A stretch of 64,000 nt of DNA, taken from NCBI RefSeq assembly GCF_003337715.1, contig NZ_QPIX01000006.1, forward strand, positions 62,001 to 126,000, given 5' to 3'. The notes below the pieces were generated by a model. It ran no database searches. It had not been told where the DNA came from and saw only the letters and a list, made by a program, of their open reading frames with translations. This document shows positions 1 to 8,604 of the stretch, one piece after another (positions within the stretch are counted from its first letter, which is position 1; each line of letters begins with the position of its first letter). The stretch comes from Ciceribacter lividus (GTDB lineage: Bacteria > Pseudomonadota > Alphaproteobacteria > Rhizobiales > Rhizobiaceae). A program made the translations under genes and the position numbers.

Positions 1-13
1 GGAGGAGACAGAC

Positions 14-877
14 ATGCCACGTTTCAACAAAGCGATACTCGCCACCGTCCTCGGTCTTTGTCTTGCCGGCCCGGCCGGTGCGGACCCGGTCGAAGACACG
101 CTGGAGATCCAGACGGACGACGGCCCGGTCACCCTGGTGACCAGCGCGCCGGCGCCCGCCCATCTCGAAGGCGCCTTCGATACGATCTGGTCGGGCTGGC
201 ACTTCCGCGAGGACGATACCCGCGCGATGGAAAAGGACGACTTCGATAACCCCGGCATGGTCTTCGTCGACCGCGGACGGGACTTGTGGAACCAGTCGAT
301 GGGGACGAAAGGTGAGTCCTGCGCCAGCTGTCACAACGGGCCGGAGAGCATGAAGGGCCTGCGCGCCGTTCTTCCGCGCGTCGACGAAAAGTCCGGCAAG
401 TTGATGATCATGGAAGACTACGTCGACCAGTGCGTCACGGAACGCATGGGCCTCGAGAAGTGGGGACCGACGTCGAGCAAGATGAAGGACATGCTGGCAC
501 TGATTTCGTTGCAGTCGCGCGGCATCATCCAGAATGTGGCGATCGACGGTCCGGCTGCCTCTTACTGGCACAAGGGCAAGGAGATGTACTACACGCGCTA
601 TGGTCAGCTCGAGATGTCGTGCGCGAGTTGCCACGAAGCCAATTACGGAAAGTTCATCCGGGCTGACCATCTGAGCCAGGGGCAGATTTCCGGCTTTCCG
701 GTCTATCGTCTGAAGGATGCCGGGCTCGTTACGGCGCAACAACGTTTCGTCGGTTGCGTCCGCGACACGCGAGCAGAAACCTTCAAGGCGGGCTCCGAAG
801 AGTTCAAGGCGCTCGAACTCTATGTTGCCTCCCGTGGCAACGGTCTCTCAATCGAAGGCGTCGGCGTCAGGCCCTGA
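14..877 (+). CDS. soxA: SoxA, diheme c-type cytochrome subunit of the SoxAX complex
   Basis: SoxA, with SoxX, attaches thiosulfate oxidatively to the carrier protein SoxYZ in the periplasm. The 287-residue product starts with a Sec signal peptide (cleavage probably after AGA near residue 23). It has two CASCH haem-binding motifs at residues 103-107 and 203-207, so it is the diheme form. Cys248, in FVGCVRDTRAE, is at the place of the SoxA cysteine haem ligand that carries the persulfide. The start is preceded by GGAGGAG at the very edge of the window. The gene leads the sox genes seen here; soxX, soxY and soxZ normally precede it and are probably just outside. It is 120 bp from soxB with a hairpin between them. 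Family assignment is firm. Confidence 0.96.
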   Translation: MPRFNKAILATVLGLCLAGPAGADPVEDTLEIQTDDGPVTLVTSAPAPAHLEGAFDTIWSGWHFREDDTRAMEKDDFDNPGMVFVDRGRDLWNQSMGTKGESCASCHNGPESMKGLRAVLPRVDEKSGKLMIMEDYVDQCVTERMGLEKWGPTSSKMKDMLALISLQSRGIIQNVAIDGPAASYWHKGKEMYYTRYGQLEMSCASCHEANYGKFIRADHLSQGQISGFPVYRLKDAGLVTAQQRFVGCVRDTRAETFKAGSEEFKALELYVASRGNGLSIEGVGVRP

Positions 878-884
878 CGTCGTG

Positions 885-910
885 GACCGCCGCGCCTGAG
901 GGCGGCGGTC
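885..910 (+). terminator. Intercistronic hairpin between soxA and soxB
   Basis: A perfect 9-bp stem (GACCGCCGC with GCGGCGGTC) closes an 8-nt loop directly after the soxA stop codon. No T-run follows, so it is more likely an attenuator or an mRNA-stabilising element protecting upstream sox mRNA than a full terminator. The role is inferred. Confidence 0.5.
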
Positions 911-997
911 GCGCACAAACATTCGTATTCAACACGGCAAGGCTCCGGTGCGTTGGTTTCCGGGCGGGTTTTGCTGCGCATTTTTCAAGGAACGGAC

Positions 998-2689
998 ATG
1001 ATCAACCGGCGCGAATTTCTGCAGGCATCAGTGGCGGTCTCCGCCATATATGGCCTTTCAGGCTTCGGAAACTGGTCGAAGCTCGCAGCTCAGCAGGTGA
1101 TGACCCAGGACGACCTGCTCGCCTTCGAGGATTTCGGTAACGTCACGCTGATCCATATCACCGACATTCATGCGCAGACCAAGCCGATATGGTTCCGCGA
1201 GCCTGAAATCAATCTCGGCGTCGGCGAGGCGAAAGGCCGCCCGCCGCACCTGACCGGCAAGGATTTCCTGGAAACCTTCAAGATCAAACCGGCATCCGCG
1301 GAAGCCTACGCGCTGACCTGCGAGGATTTCGAGGCGCTCGGCAAGACCTACGGCAAGATGGGCGGCATGGACCGGGTGGCGACGGTCGTCAAGGCGATCC
1401 GCGCCGCCCGTCCGGAAGCCATCCTGCTCGACGGTGGTGATACCTGGCACGGCTCGATGACCTCGCTGCTGACCAAGGGCCAGGACATGGTGAACATCAT
1501 GAACGCCCTGAAGGTCGACGCCATGACCAGCCACTGGGAATGGACCTATGGCACCGAACGGGTGAAGGAGATTGTCGACGCCCTGCCTTTCCCTTTCCTC
1601 GGCGCCAATATCTACGACGCCGAGTGGAACGAGCCGGCCTTCGAACCCTACACGTTCTTCGAGCGCGGCGGCGCCAAGATCGCGGTCATCGGCCAGGCGT
1701 TCCCCTACATGCCGATTGCAAATCCGGGCTGGATGTTCCCGGAATACTCCTTTGGCATCCGCGAAGAGCGGATGCAGGAAATGGTGGACGAGGTCAAATC
1801 CAAGGGCGCCGATCTGGTCGTCTGCCTCTCGCACAACGGCTTCGACGTCGACCGCAAGATGGCGAGCCGCGTCAAGGGGATCGACGTGATCCTCACGGGC
1901 CACACGCATGACGCCGTGCCCGAGCCGGTGGTCATCGGGGAGACAATCCTCATCGCATCCGGCTCGAACGGCAAGTTCGTCAGCCGCGTCGATCTCGACG
2001 TGCGCGACGGACGCATGATGGGCTATCGCCACAAGCTCATTCCGATCTTCTCCGACGTGATCGCGCCCGATCCGGAGATGGCGGCGCTGGTCGACAACGA
2101 ACGCGCGCCACACAAGGAAAAGCTCGAGGAGAAGATCGGAACAACCGAGAGCCTGCTCTACCGCCGTGGCAATTTCAACGGAACCTGGGACAATCTGATC
2201 TGCGATGCGATCCGGTCCGAGCGGGACGCGGAGATCGCGATGTCCCCGGGTGTTCGCTGGGGAACGACCCTGATGCCGGGCGACGCGATCACCCGTGAGG
2301 ACATCCACAACGTCACCTCGATGACCTACGGCGCCTGCTATCGGACGGAAATGACCGGAGAGACGCTGAAGACCATTCTGGAAGACGTCGCCGACAACCT
2401 GTTCAACACCGACCCCTATTACCAGCAGGGCGGCGACATGGTCCGCGTCGGCGGCATCGGCTTCACCATCGACATCGGCCAGCCGATCGGCAGCCGCATC
2501 TCCGACATGGTGCTCTCCGACAGCGGAAAGGCCGTCGAGGCAGGCAAGAGCTACACCGTTGCCGGCTGGGCGTCTGTCAACCAGGGTACCGAAGGTCCGC
2601 AAATCTGGGACGTGATCGAGAGCCATGTCCGAAAGCTCGGGACCGTGAAGGTCACATCCGACTCCTCCGTCAAAATTGCTGGAATCTAA
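998..2689 (+). CDS. soxB: SoxB, thiosulfohydrolase
   Basis: SoxB hydrolyses the terminal sulfonate from the SoxYZ-bound intermediate and releases sulfate in the periplasm. The product (563 aa) belongs to the calcineurin-like/5'-nucleotidase family. Visible dinuclear-metal motifs are TDIHAQ, LDGGDTW, SHWEWTYG, CLSHNG and TGHTHD. The N-terminus (MINRREFLQ) resembles a twin-arginine-type leader but with N-R-R-E-F, as many SoxB proteins have. I chose the ATG at 998 because AAGGA lies 7 nt before it and the leader then begins at residue 1; an in-frame upstream start at 953 would bury the signal. SoxC follows after 20 bp. The assignment is very secure. Confidence 0.96.
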   Translation: MINRREFLQASVAVSAIYGLSGFGNWSKLAAQQVMTQDDLLAFEDFGNVTLIHITDIHAQTKPIWFREPEINLGVGEAKGRPPHLTGKDFLETFKIKPASAEAYALTCEDFEALGKTYGKMGGMDRVATVVKAIRAARPEAILLDGGDTWHGSMTSLLTKGQDMVNIMNALKVDAMTSHWEWTYGTERVKEIVDALPFPFLGANIYDAEWNEPAFEPYTFFERGGAKIAVIGQAFPYMPIANPGWMFPEYSFGIREERMQEMVDEVKSKGADLVVCLSHNGFDVDRKMASRVKGIDVILTGHTHDAVPEPVVIGETILIASGSNGKFVSRVDLDVRDGRMMGYRHKLIPIFSDVIAPDPEMAALVDNERAPHKEKLEEKIGTTESLLYRRGNFNGTWDNLICDAIRSERDAEIAMSPGVRWGTTLMPGDAITREDIHNVTSMTYGACYRTEMTGETLKTILEDVADNLFNTDPYYQQGGDMVRVGGIGFTIDIGQPIGSRISDMVLSDSGKAVEAGKSYTVAGWASVNQGTEGPQIWDVIESHVRKLGTVKVTSDSSVKIAGI

Positions 2690-2709
2690 GAGAATAAGGA
2701 GCGTTTGCC

Positions 2710-3981
2710 ATGTCCGACGAACCCGCAAACGGTACATCACGACGCGGCTTCCTGCGAAATACCGCCCTGACCGCCGCCGGGCTGGTCACAGGGGCGGGAA
2801 CCGCCCGCGCAGCCGAACCGGACCCGTTGATCACCGAGGTCCAGCCCTGGGCCTCTGCCTTCGGCGACCCGGTGGACGCGACACCGTACGGGATGCCGAT
2901 CCAGTTCGAGAGCCATGTGGTACGCCGCAACGTCTCATGGCTGACGGAAAGCCCCGTCTCCTCGATCAACTTCACGCCGATCCACGCTCTCGAGGGCACG
3001 ATCACGCCGCAGGGTTGCGCGTTCGAACGCCACCATTCCGGGGCGATCGAAATGTCGAAGACTGATTACCGTCTGATGATCGACGGCCTCGTCGACACGC
3101 CCCTCGTCTTCACCTTCGAGGACCTGACCCGTTTTCCACGCGCAACCGCAACGGCCTTCCTGGAATGCGCCGCAAACGGTGGGATGGAGTGGGGCGGCGC
3201 CCAGCTCGAAGGCTGCCAGTTCACCCAGGGCATGATCCACAACATGGAATATGTCGGCGTGCCGCTGCGGCTCCTTCTCGAAGAGGCGGGTGTGAAACCC
3301 GAAGGCAAGTGGATCTATGCGGAAGGCCATGACGCCTCGTCGAACGGGCGTTCGATGCCGCTCGACAAGGCCATGGACGACGTGCTGGTCGCCTTCATCG
3401 CGAACGGCGAGGCGCTGCGCAAGGAACACGGCTATCCCGTCCGTCTCGTCGTTCCCGGCTGGGAAGGCAATATGTGGATCAAGTGGCTCCGGCGCGTCGG
3501 CGTCTACGATCAGGCCGTCGAGAGCCGTGAGGAAACTTCGAAATACACCGACCTGATGCCCGACGGGCGGGCCCGCAAATGGACCTGGGTCATGGACGCG
3601 AAATCGGTCATCACCTCGCCATCGCCCCAGGCCCCCGTCCGGCACGGCAAGGGACCGCTCGTCATTACGGGGCTCGCCTGGTCCGGCAATGGCAAGGTCA
3701 CCCGCGTCGACGTCTCGCTCGACGGCGGCCGCAACTGGCGGGAGGCGCGACTCACCGGCGATGTCAGGTCGAAGGCGCTCACCCGCTTCCATCTGGACAT
3801 CGACTGGGACGGCTCGGAGATGTTCCTGCAGTCCCGCGCAACCGATGAGACCGGCTATGTCCAGCCGACGAAGGACGAGCTGCGCGCGATCCGCGGGCTC
3901 AACAACGTCTATCACAACAATTCCATCCAGACCTGGTGGCTGAGAGCAAACGGAGAGGTCGAGAATGTCGAAATCGCGTAA
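2710..3981 (+). CDS. soxC: SoxC, molybdopterin subunit of sulfane dehydrogenase SoxCD
   Basis: SoxC with SoxD removes six electrons from the sulfane sulfur bound to SoxYZ, which permits complete oxidation of thiosulfate to sulfate without sulfur globules. The 423-residue protein has a Tat leader (SRRGFLRN, residues 10-17), a sulfite-oxidase-type Moco domain with the molybdenum ligand Cys153 in LECAANGG, and the typical VVPGWEGNMWIKWL segment, followed by a C-terminal Ig-like dimerisation domain. AAGGAG precedes the start. Its last 17 bases overlap soxD in another frame, implying translational coupling of the two subunits. Confidence 0.96.
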   Translation: MSDEPANGTSRRGFLRNTALTAAGLVTGAGTARAAEPDPLITEVQPWASAFGDPVDATPYGMPIQFESHVVRRNVSWLTESPVSSINFTPIHALEGTITPQGCAFERHHSGAIEMSKTDYRLMIDGLVDTPLVFTFEDLTRFPRATATAFLECAANGGMEWGGAQLEGCQFTQGMIHNMEYVGVPLRLLLEEAGVKPEGKWIYAEGHDASSNGRSMPLDKAMDDVLVAFIANGEALRKEHGYPVRLVVPGWEGNMWIKWLRRVGVYDQAVESREETSKYTDLMPDGRARKWTWVMDAKSVITSPSPQAPVRHGKGPLVITGLAWSGNGKVTRVDVSLDGGRNWREARLTGDVRSKALTRFHLDIDWDGSEMFLQSRATDETGYVQPTKDELRAIRGLNNVYHNNSIQTWWLRANGEVENVEIA

Positions 3982-5095
3982 GTATCTACTTTCCGCGCTG
4001 CTTCTGCTCTCGGTTGGCGCAACTCCGGTTCTCGCGGAGAAACTCGGCCTCGGTCGCCCCGCGCTGCCGGAAGAAGTCGACGCCTGGGACGTCACGGTGC
4101 TTCCGGACGGCAAGGGACTTCGTCCCGGATCCGGCGATGTCACCACGGGCGAAGCCGTCTTCGGAGAGAAATGCGCGGCCTGCCACGGCGAGTTCGCCGA
4201 GGGACTGGACGCCTGGCCGGTTCTGGCCGGCGGACAGGGTTCATTGAAGGACCGACGCCCGGTCAAGACGATCGGCAGCTACTGGCCGCATCTGTCGACC
4301 GTCTGGGACTATGTGCACCGCTCAATGCCCTTCGGGAGCGCACAGACGGTCTCGGTCGACGAGACCTACGCGATCACCGCCTTCCTCCTCTATTCGAACG
4401 GGCTTGTGGAGGAGGATTTCGTGCTCTCGCAGGACAATTTCGGCGAGGTTCAGCTACCGAACAACCAGGGCTTCTACGCGGATGACCGCTCGGAGGCGGA
4501 ATACCCGTTGTTCAGCAAGGAACCCTGCATGAAGGACTGCCGGGGACCGGTCACGGTCACCAAGCGAGCCGTGGAACTGAAGGTGACGCCGACAGATCCT
4601 GACGGGAAGCCGGCCGGTACCTTGCCAGACATCACGGGTCAGGCGCCGGTGCAGCAGAAATCCGAAGCTGCCGAACCGGCGGCAGAGACCGACACGGCAT
4701 CCGCCAAAACGCCTGCCGAGGTTCCGTCCGAAGCCACGGCACCGGTCGAGACCGCATCCGCCGAGGGCATGGATCACGAACTCGTCGAGGAGGGGAAGAC
4801 CGTCTTCAAGAAATGCCAAGCCTGCCACAAGATCGGCGACGGCGCCAAGAATGCCACCGGGCCGCATCTCAACGGAGTTGTCGGACGCGTGCCCGGCACC
4901 GTCGATGGCTACAAGTACTCCAAGGCGTTTTCCAAGATGCAGGCCACGGGCGAGGTCTGGGATGACGCGCGCCTCGCCGCTTTCCTGGAAAATCCGAAGA
5001 CCTTCGCCGCCGGGACGAAAATGACCTTTGCCGGGCTCAAGAAGGAAGACGAACGGTCGGCATTGATCGCCTATCTGAAGAGCGCCGGCAAATGA
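3965..5095 (+). CDS. soxD: SoxD, diheme cytochrome c subunit of sulfane dehydrogenase
   Basis: SoxD carries electrons from SoxC to the cytochrome pool. The 376-aa product has a Sec signal peptide (cleavage after VLA near residue 24). An N-terminal cytochrome domain carries CAACH at residues 70-74, and a C-terminal class-I cytochrome c domain carries CQACH near residues 284-288 with the GPHLNGVVGR and GTKM motifs. The two are joined by an Ala/Pro/Glu-rich linker at about residues 215-270. The start lies within the 3' end of soxC, with AGAGGTC before it. The second domain resembles mitochondrial-type cytochrome c and may exchange electrons with the oxidase. Confidence 0.95.
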   Translation: MSKSRKYLLSALLLLSVGATPVLAEKLGLGRPALPEEVDAWDVTVLPDGKGLRPGSGDVTTGEAVFGEKCAACHGEFAEGLDAWPVLAGGQGSLKDRRPVKTIGSYWPHLSTVWDYVHRSMPFGSAQTVSVDETYAITAFLLYSNGLVEEDFVLSQDNFGEVQLPNNQGFYADDRSEAEYPLFSKEPCMKDCRGPVTVTKRAVELKVTPTDPDGKPAGTLPDITGQAPVQQKSEAAEPAAETDTASAKTPAEVPSEATAPVETASAEGMDHELVEEGKTVFKKCQACHKIGDGAKNATGPHLNGVVGRVPGTVDGYKYSKAFSKMQATGEVWDDARLAAFLENPKTFAAGTKMTFAGLKKEDERSALIAYLKSAGK

Positions 5096-5133
5096 CCGGC
5101 CCGCGAAGCGCCGTCCCTCCCGGAGCTTCGCAC

Positions 5134-5159
5134 CGCCGCCGCGTGGCAACGCGGCGGCG
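5134..5159 (+). terminator. Hairpin after soxD
   Basis: A perfect 10-bp GC-rich stem (CGCCGCCGCG with CGCGGCGGCG, loop TGGCAA) lies 39 nt after the soxD stop and 32 nt before soxF. No T-run follows it. It probably sets the relative amounts of soxABCD and soxFH transcript. Confidence 0.55.
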
Positions 5160-5191
5160 ATGATCGATGACGATCTGAATTCGGAAGAGCC

Positions 5192-6454
5192 ATGGGACTT
5201 GCCCGCCGCCACTTCATGATTTCCGTCGCCTGCGCAGGCGCTGCGCTTGCGGCACCGGCTGTTCACGGCCGGGCGCGGGCAAAGGTCGTCGTTGTCGGTG
5301 GCGGCGCCGGCGGTGCCAGCGTCGCTCGCAAGATCGCGATCGACGCTGCCGGTCAGATCGACGTCACGCTCGTCGAACCGAACGCGCGACACACGACCTG
5401 CTACTTCTCGAACCTCTATCTCGGCGGCTTGCGCAGTTTCGAGAGCCTCCAGCATGGCTATGACGGACTGACGCGTGCCGGCGTCGACGTGGTCCCGGAT
5501 TTCGCCGCCGCCATCGACCGGGAGCAGCGTCGTGTCGTGCTCGCGGGCGGCGGACACCTCCCCTATGATCGCCTGGTGGTGGCGCCGGGCATCGATTTCG
5601 TCGACGGCTCCGTCCCGGGCTGGAGTCTGGAGGCGGCCGATCGCACGCCGCACGCCTACAAGGCCGGGCCGCAGACGCTTCTCTTGGCAAAGATGATCGA
5701 GTCTTTGCCGCAGGGAGGCGTGTTCGCCATGGTCGCGCCGCCCGAGCCCTACCGCTGTCCTCCCGGCCCCTATGAGCGGGTCAGCATGATTGCCCATTAC
5801 CTGAAGGGGAAGAACCCCACCGCCAAGATCATCATCATCGATCCGAAGGAAGAGTTCACGCTGCAGAAGCTCTTCGAGGACGCGTGGCTCAAATACTACG
5901 ACGGCATGATCGAATGGATCGGGCCTGACTTCGGCAGTCGCAACCTTTCAGTTTCGCCCGACGCGATGGAGATTTCCGTCGATGGGGAGGTGATGAAGGT
6001 CGATTGCTGCAATGTCATCCCGGCGCAGAGGGCCGGCAAGATCGCCGACCTCGCGCATCTGACGAACCAGAGCGGCTGGGCTCCCGTCGACCCGTTCTCG
6101 ATGCGCTCGCGCCTCGACGACCGCATCTTCGTCCTCGGAGACAGCGCGCAGCAGGGTGACATGCCGAAATCGGCAACCTCCGCCCGCTCACAGGCCGAGG
6201 TCGCCGCAGCAACGGTTATCGGCGACCTGACCGGCTGGGAAATACCGGAACCGGTCTATTCCAACGCCTGCTGGTCGGCGCTTGCGCCGGGGGATTCGGT
6301 GAAGGACGGCGGCACCTACAAGCCTGCCGACGGAAAGATCGCCAGCATCGAGAAATACGTCTCGCAGGCCGACGAGGACGCGGCCACGCGCGCGGCAACC
6401 TACCAGGAAAGCCTGGACTGGTATCACACCATCACGGCTCAGATCTTCGGCTGA
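5192..6454 (+). CDS. soxF: SoxF, flavocytochrome c sulfide dehydrogenase flavoprotein subunit
   Basis: This is the FAD subunit of a flavocytochrome c-type sulfide dehydrogenase, which in Paracoccus speeds up or reactivates the Sox system. The 420-aa product has a Tat-like leader (ARRHFMIS) and the dinucleotide-binding motif VVVGGGAGGASVA near residues 31-43. The two cysteines that form the redox-active disulfide beside the flavin are Cys70 (TTCYFSN) and Cys189 (YRCPPGPYER). A second nucleotide-binding half and a C-terminal FCSD-type domain follow. The usual cytochrome partner SoxE is not encoded in this window, so electrons may go to another cytochrome or SoxE may be elsewhere. Confidence 0.92.
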   Translation: MGLARRHFMISVACAGAALAAPAVHGRARAKVVVVGGGAGGASVARKIAIDAAGQIDVTLVEPNARHTTCYFSNLYLGGLRSFESLQHGYDGLTRAGVDVVPDFAAAIDREQRRVVLAGGGHLPYDRLVVAPGIDFVDGSVPGWSLEAADRTPHAYKAGPQTLLLAKMIESLPQGGVFAMVAPPEPYRCPPGPYERVSMIAHYLKGKNPTAKIIIIDPKEEFTLQKLFEDAWLKYYDGMIEWIGPDFGSRNLSVSPDAMEISVDGEVMKVDCCNVIPAQRAGKIADLAHLTNQSGWAPVDPFSMRSRLDDRIFVLGDSAQQGDMPKSATSARSQAEVAAATVIGDLTGWEIPEPVYSNACWSALAPGDSVKDGGTYKPADGKIASIEKYVSQADEDAATRAATYQESLDWYHTITAQIFG

Positions 6455-6483
6455 TCCGAGCCAATCGGGGAAGGACCTTCAAC

Positions 6484-7398
6484 ATGCAAACCCGCCGCCG
6501 TTTCATTGCCTCGACCGCCGCTCTGGCCGCGAGCACCATGTTCTTTCCGCGACCGCTCTTCGCCGCCACGACGTTGACGCTCGGCGACCTCCAGATCGAC
6601 ACGCTGTCCGACGGAAATCTCGTGCTGCCCGCCGATTTCATCACCGCCGGCATGCCCCAGCCCGAGACGAACGCGATTCTCGCGTCCTACGGCGTCACGG
6701 GCAATCAGATGACGCCGCCCTGCAACGTCACGCTTCTGCGCGACGGCACCAACACCGTCCTTTTCGATCTCGGCGCCGGTCCCGACTTCCAGCCGACGGC
6801 AGGCAAGCTGTCCGCGGCCATGGAAGCGCTCGGCGTGAGTCCCGACGACGTGACACATGTGGTCTTCACCCATGGTCATCCCGACCATCTCTGGGGGCTG
6901 CTCGACGAATTCGACGAGCCGGTCTTCGCCAACGCCGAGCACATGATCGGTGCGGCCGAGTTCGACTACTGGATGGATCCGGGCACCGTCGACACGATCG
7001 GCGATGCACGCAAGACCTTCGCGGCCGGCGCCGCCCGTCGGCTCGGCGTCATCGCCGAGACGGTGCGGCGCGTAAACGACGGCGAAGAGGTTCTCCCAGG
7101 CGTTGCCGCACGGCTCACTCCCGGCCATACGCCGGGACACCTTTCCTTCGAAATCCGCTCCGGCTCGACAAGCGTCCTGGTGGTCGGCGACGCGATCGGC
7201 AACCATCATGTGGCGTTCGAGAAGCCGGATTGGGCCACGGGTTCCGATCAGGACCCGGAACTCGCCGCGCGTACCCGCACCAGACTGATGGACGAGATTG
7301 CCTCTTCCGCCATTCCCCTGATCGGCTACCACCTGCCCGGCAGCGGGATCGGTCATGTCGAGCGGAAAGGCAACGCCTACCGCTTCGTGTCGATGTAA
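6484..7398 (+). CDS. soxH: SoxH-type metallo-beta-lactamase-fold hydrolase
   Basis: The product (304 aa) is an exported MBL-fold protein of the kind found at the end of sox clusters as SoxH. The N-terminus is a Tat leader with TRRRFIAS. The zinc-binding signature THGHPDH sits near residues 128-134, with supporting ligands in TPGHTPGHL and VVGDAIGNHH. Its reaction is unknown; SoxH is not needed for thiosulfate oxidation in model organisms, and a role in handling persulfides or thiol esters is only a suggestion. It is 29 bp after soxF with GGGGAAGGA before the start. It converges on soxT with only 11 bp between the two stop codons. Confidence 0.85.
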   Translation: MQTRRRFIASTAALAASTMFFPRPLFAATTLTLGDLQIDTLSDGNLVLPADFITAGMPQPETNAILASYGVTGNQMTPPCNVTLLRDGTNTVLFDLGAGPDFQPTAGKLSAAMEALGVSPDDVTHVVFTHGHPDHLWGLLDEFDEPVFANAEHMIGAAEFDYWMDPGTVDTIGDARKTFAAGAARRLGVIAETVRRVNDGEEVLPGVAARLTPGHTPGHLSFEIRSGSTSVLVVGDAIGNHHVAFEKPDWATGSDQDPELAARTRTRLMDEIASSAIPLIGYHLPGSGIGHVERKGNAYRFVSM

Positions 7399-7409
7399 TG
7401 CACGCGATC

Positions 7410-8474
7410 TCAGGTCGGCGAGACCGCCGGACGCGGCCGGTCGACCAGCCAGTCGGTCGCGACGGCACCGACCCACATGGAAAACAGGGCAAGCCAGGCG
7501 GTCGCGGCGAAGATCGATGTGCCGGTGACACCGGCGCCGATCGCGCAACCGCCGGCGAGCATCGCGCCGAAGCCCATCAGCATCGCACCGCTCAGCGAAC
7601 GACGCATCTGGCTCTCCCCATCGAAGCCCTGGAACTTCAACTCGCGCGAAATCGCCGCGGCGAGGAAGGCGCCCCCGAACGCACCCGGAACCAGACCGAT
7701 GTCGAAATCGAGCACCGGATCGCTCGTCAGGAAGAACATCAGGGTCGAGGCTGAGGGACCGGAGAACGTAATGGAACTCACACTGACTGGATCGAAGGCC
7801 GCAGTCGACAAGGACCAGGTCAGCACCCAGCCGACGGCGACCGAAAATCCCACGCCGGAGGCGAAGAAAAGGATCTTCCAGCCGATCTTCTCCCTGATCG
7901 AAAGATAAAGCGCCAGCACCGCGGTCGCGAATCCCAACAGGGGACCGAACCAGGCCGGCAGATGAAGAAGCGCAAGCAGATTGACGTTCTGGCCTGCCGG
8001 TGTCGTCCAGAGCCCCGCCAGCCATTGTCGAAGTGGAGCCAGCCAGCCGCGAAGCGACATCTGCGCACTGACAGCGAAGACGAGCCCGGCGACGACCGAG
8101 CGCAGGTTCCCGGTCGCTGCGAGCACCAGGAGGCGCCCGGAACAGCCCCGCGCCATCACCATGCCTGCCCCGAACATCAGACCACCGATGACGGCGCCCG
8201 ACCAGGAGCCGGTAATCGCCATCACCCGTGCATCGGCCGGGCGAAACAGGCCGGATTGCTCGGCCAGCCAGACCCAGATCAATGCAGTGGAGAAGGTGAG
8301 CAGCCAGACGGCAAGTCTGCGGCCGAGGTGACCGCGCGAGAATTCGACCGTTGCGGCCCTGAGACAGAAGGCGGATTTCTGCGCCGAAAAGCCGAAAATG
8401 CCGCCTGTGACGAGGCCGAAAAGGGCAGCCAGCTGCGACTCGTCGAACTGGTCGAGCAGCGATGTCAGATCCAT
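7410..8474 (-). CDS. YeeE/YedE (SoxT/TsuA-like) thiosulfate or sulfur-compound permease
   Basis: A 354-residue polytopic membrane protein of the YeeE/YedE family, full length with two repeated halves. The three conserved cysteines that pass thiosulfate through the pore in TsuA are visible in KSAFCLRAA, MARGCSGRLL and AGGCAIGAG. In sox loci such proteins are called SoxT and supply sulfur compounds or a regulatory signal. It is convergent with soxH. It lies 130 bp downstream of, and on the same strand as, the methylated-amine operon, so read-through from that operon is possible; an own promoter could sit in 8475-8604. The family is clear, the exact substrate inferred. Confidence 0.82.
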   Translation of the reverse strand: MDLTSLLDQFDESQLAALFGLVTGGIFGFSAQKSAFCLRAATVEFSRGHLGRRLAVWLLTFSTALIWVWLAEQSGLFRPADARVMAITGSWSGAVIGGLMFGAGMVMARGCSGRLLVLAATGNLRSVVAGLVFAVSAQMSLRGWLAPLRQWLAGLWTTPAGQNVNLLALLHLPAWFGPLLGFATAVLALYLSIREKIGWKILFFASGVGFSVAVGWVLTWSLSTAAFDPVSVSSITFSGPSASTLMFFLTSDPVLDFDIGLVPGAFGGAFLAAAISRELKFQGFDGESQMRRSLSGAMLMGFGAMLAGGCAIGAGVTGTSIFAATAWLALFSMWVGAVATDWLVDRPRPAVSPT

Positions 8475-8604
8475 TCAGCGCCCCTCGAGTATCCCTGCCG
8501 CTGCTTACGAACTGCGTGCGATCATACCCTCAAATCTCTCCGGGCACATCTGCCTCGTCGATCTGCGGCGGTGAGACGCAGACAGTGACAGCGACTGCGT
8601 GTCA

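Noticed and set aside
1058..2740. A 560-codon minus-strand open frame
   Set aside because: It lies entirely antisense to soxB, has Arg/Asp/His-rich low-information translation and no domain. It is a shadow caused by high GC content.
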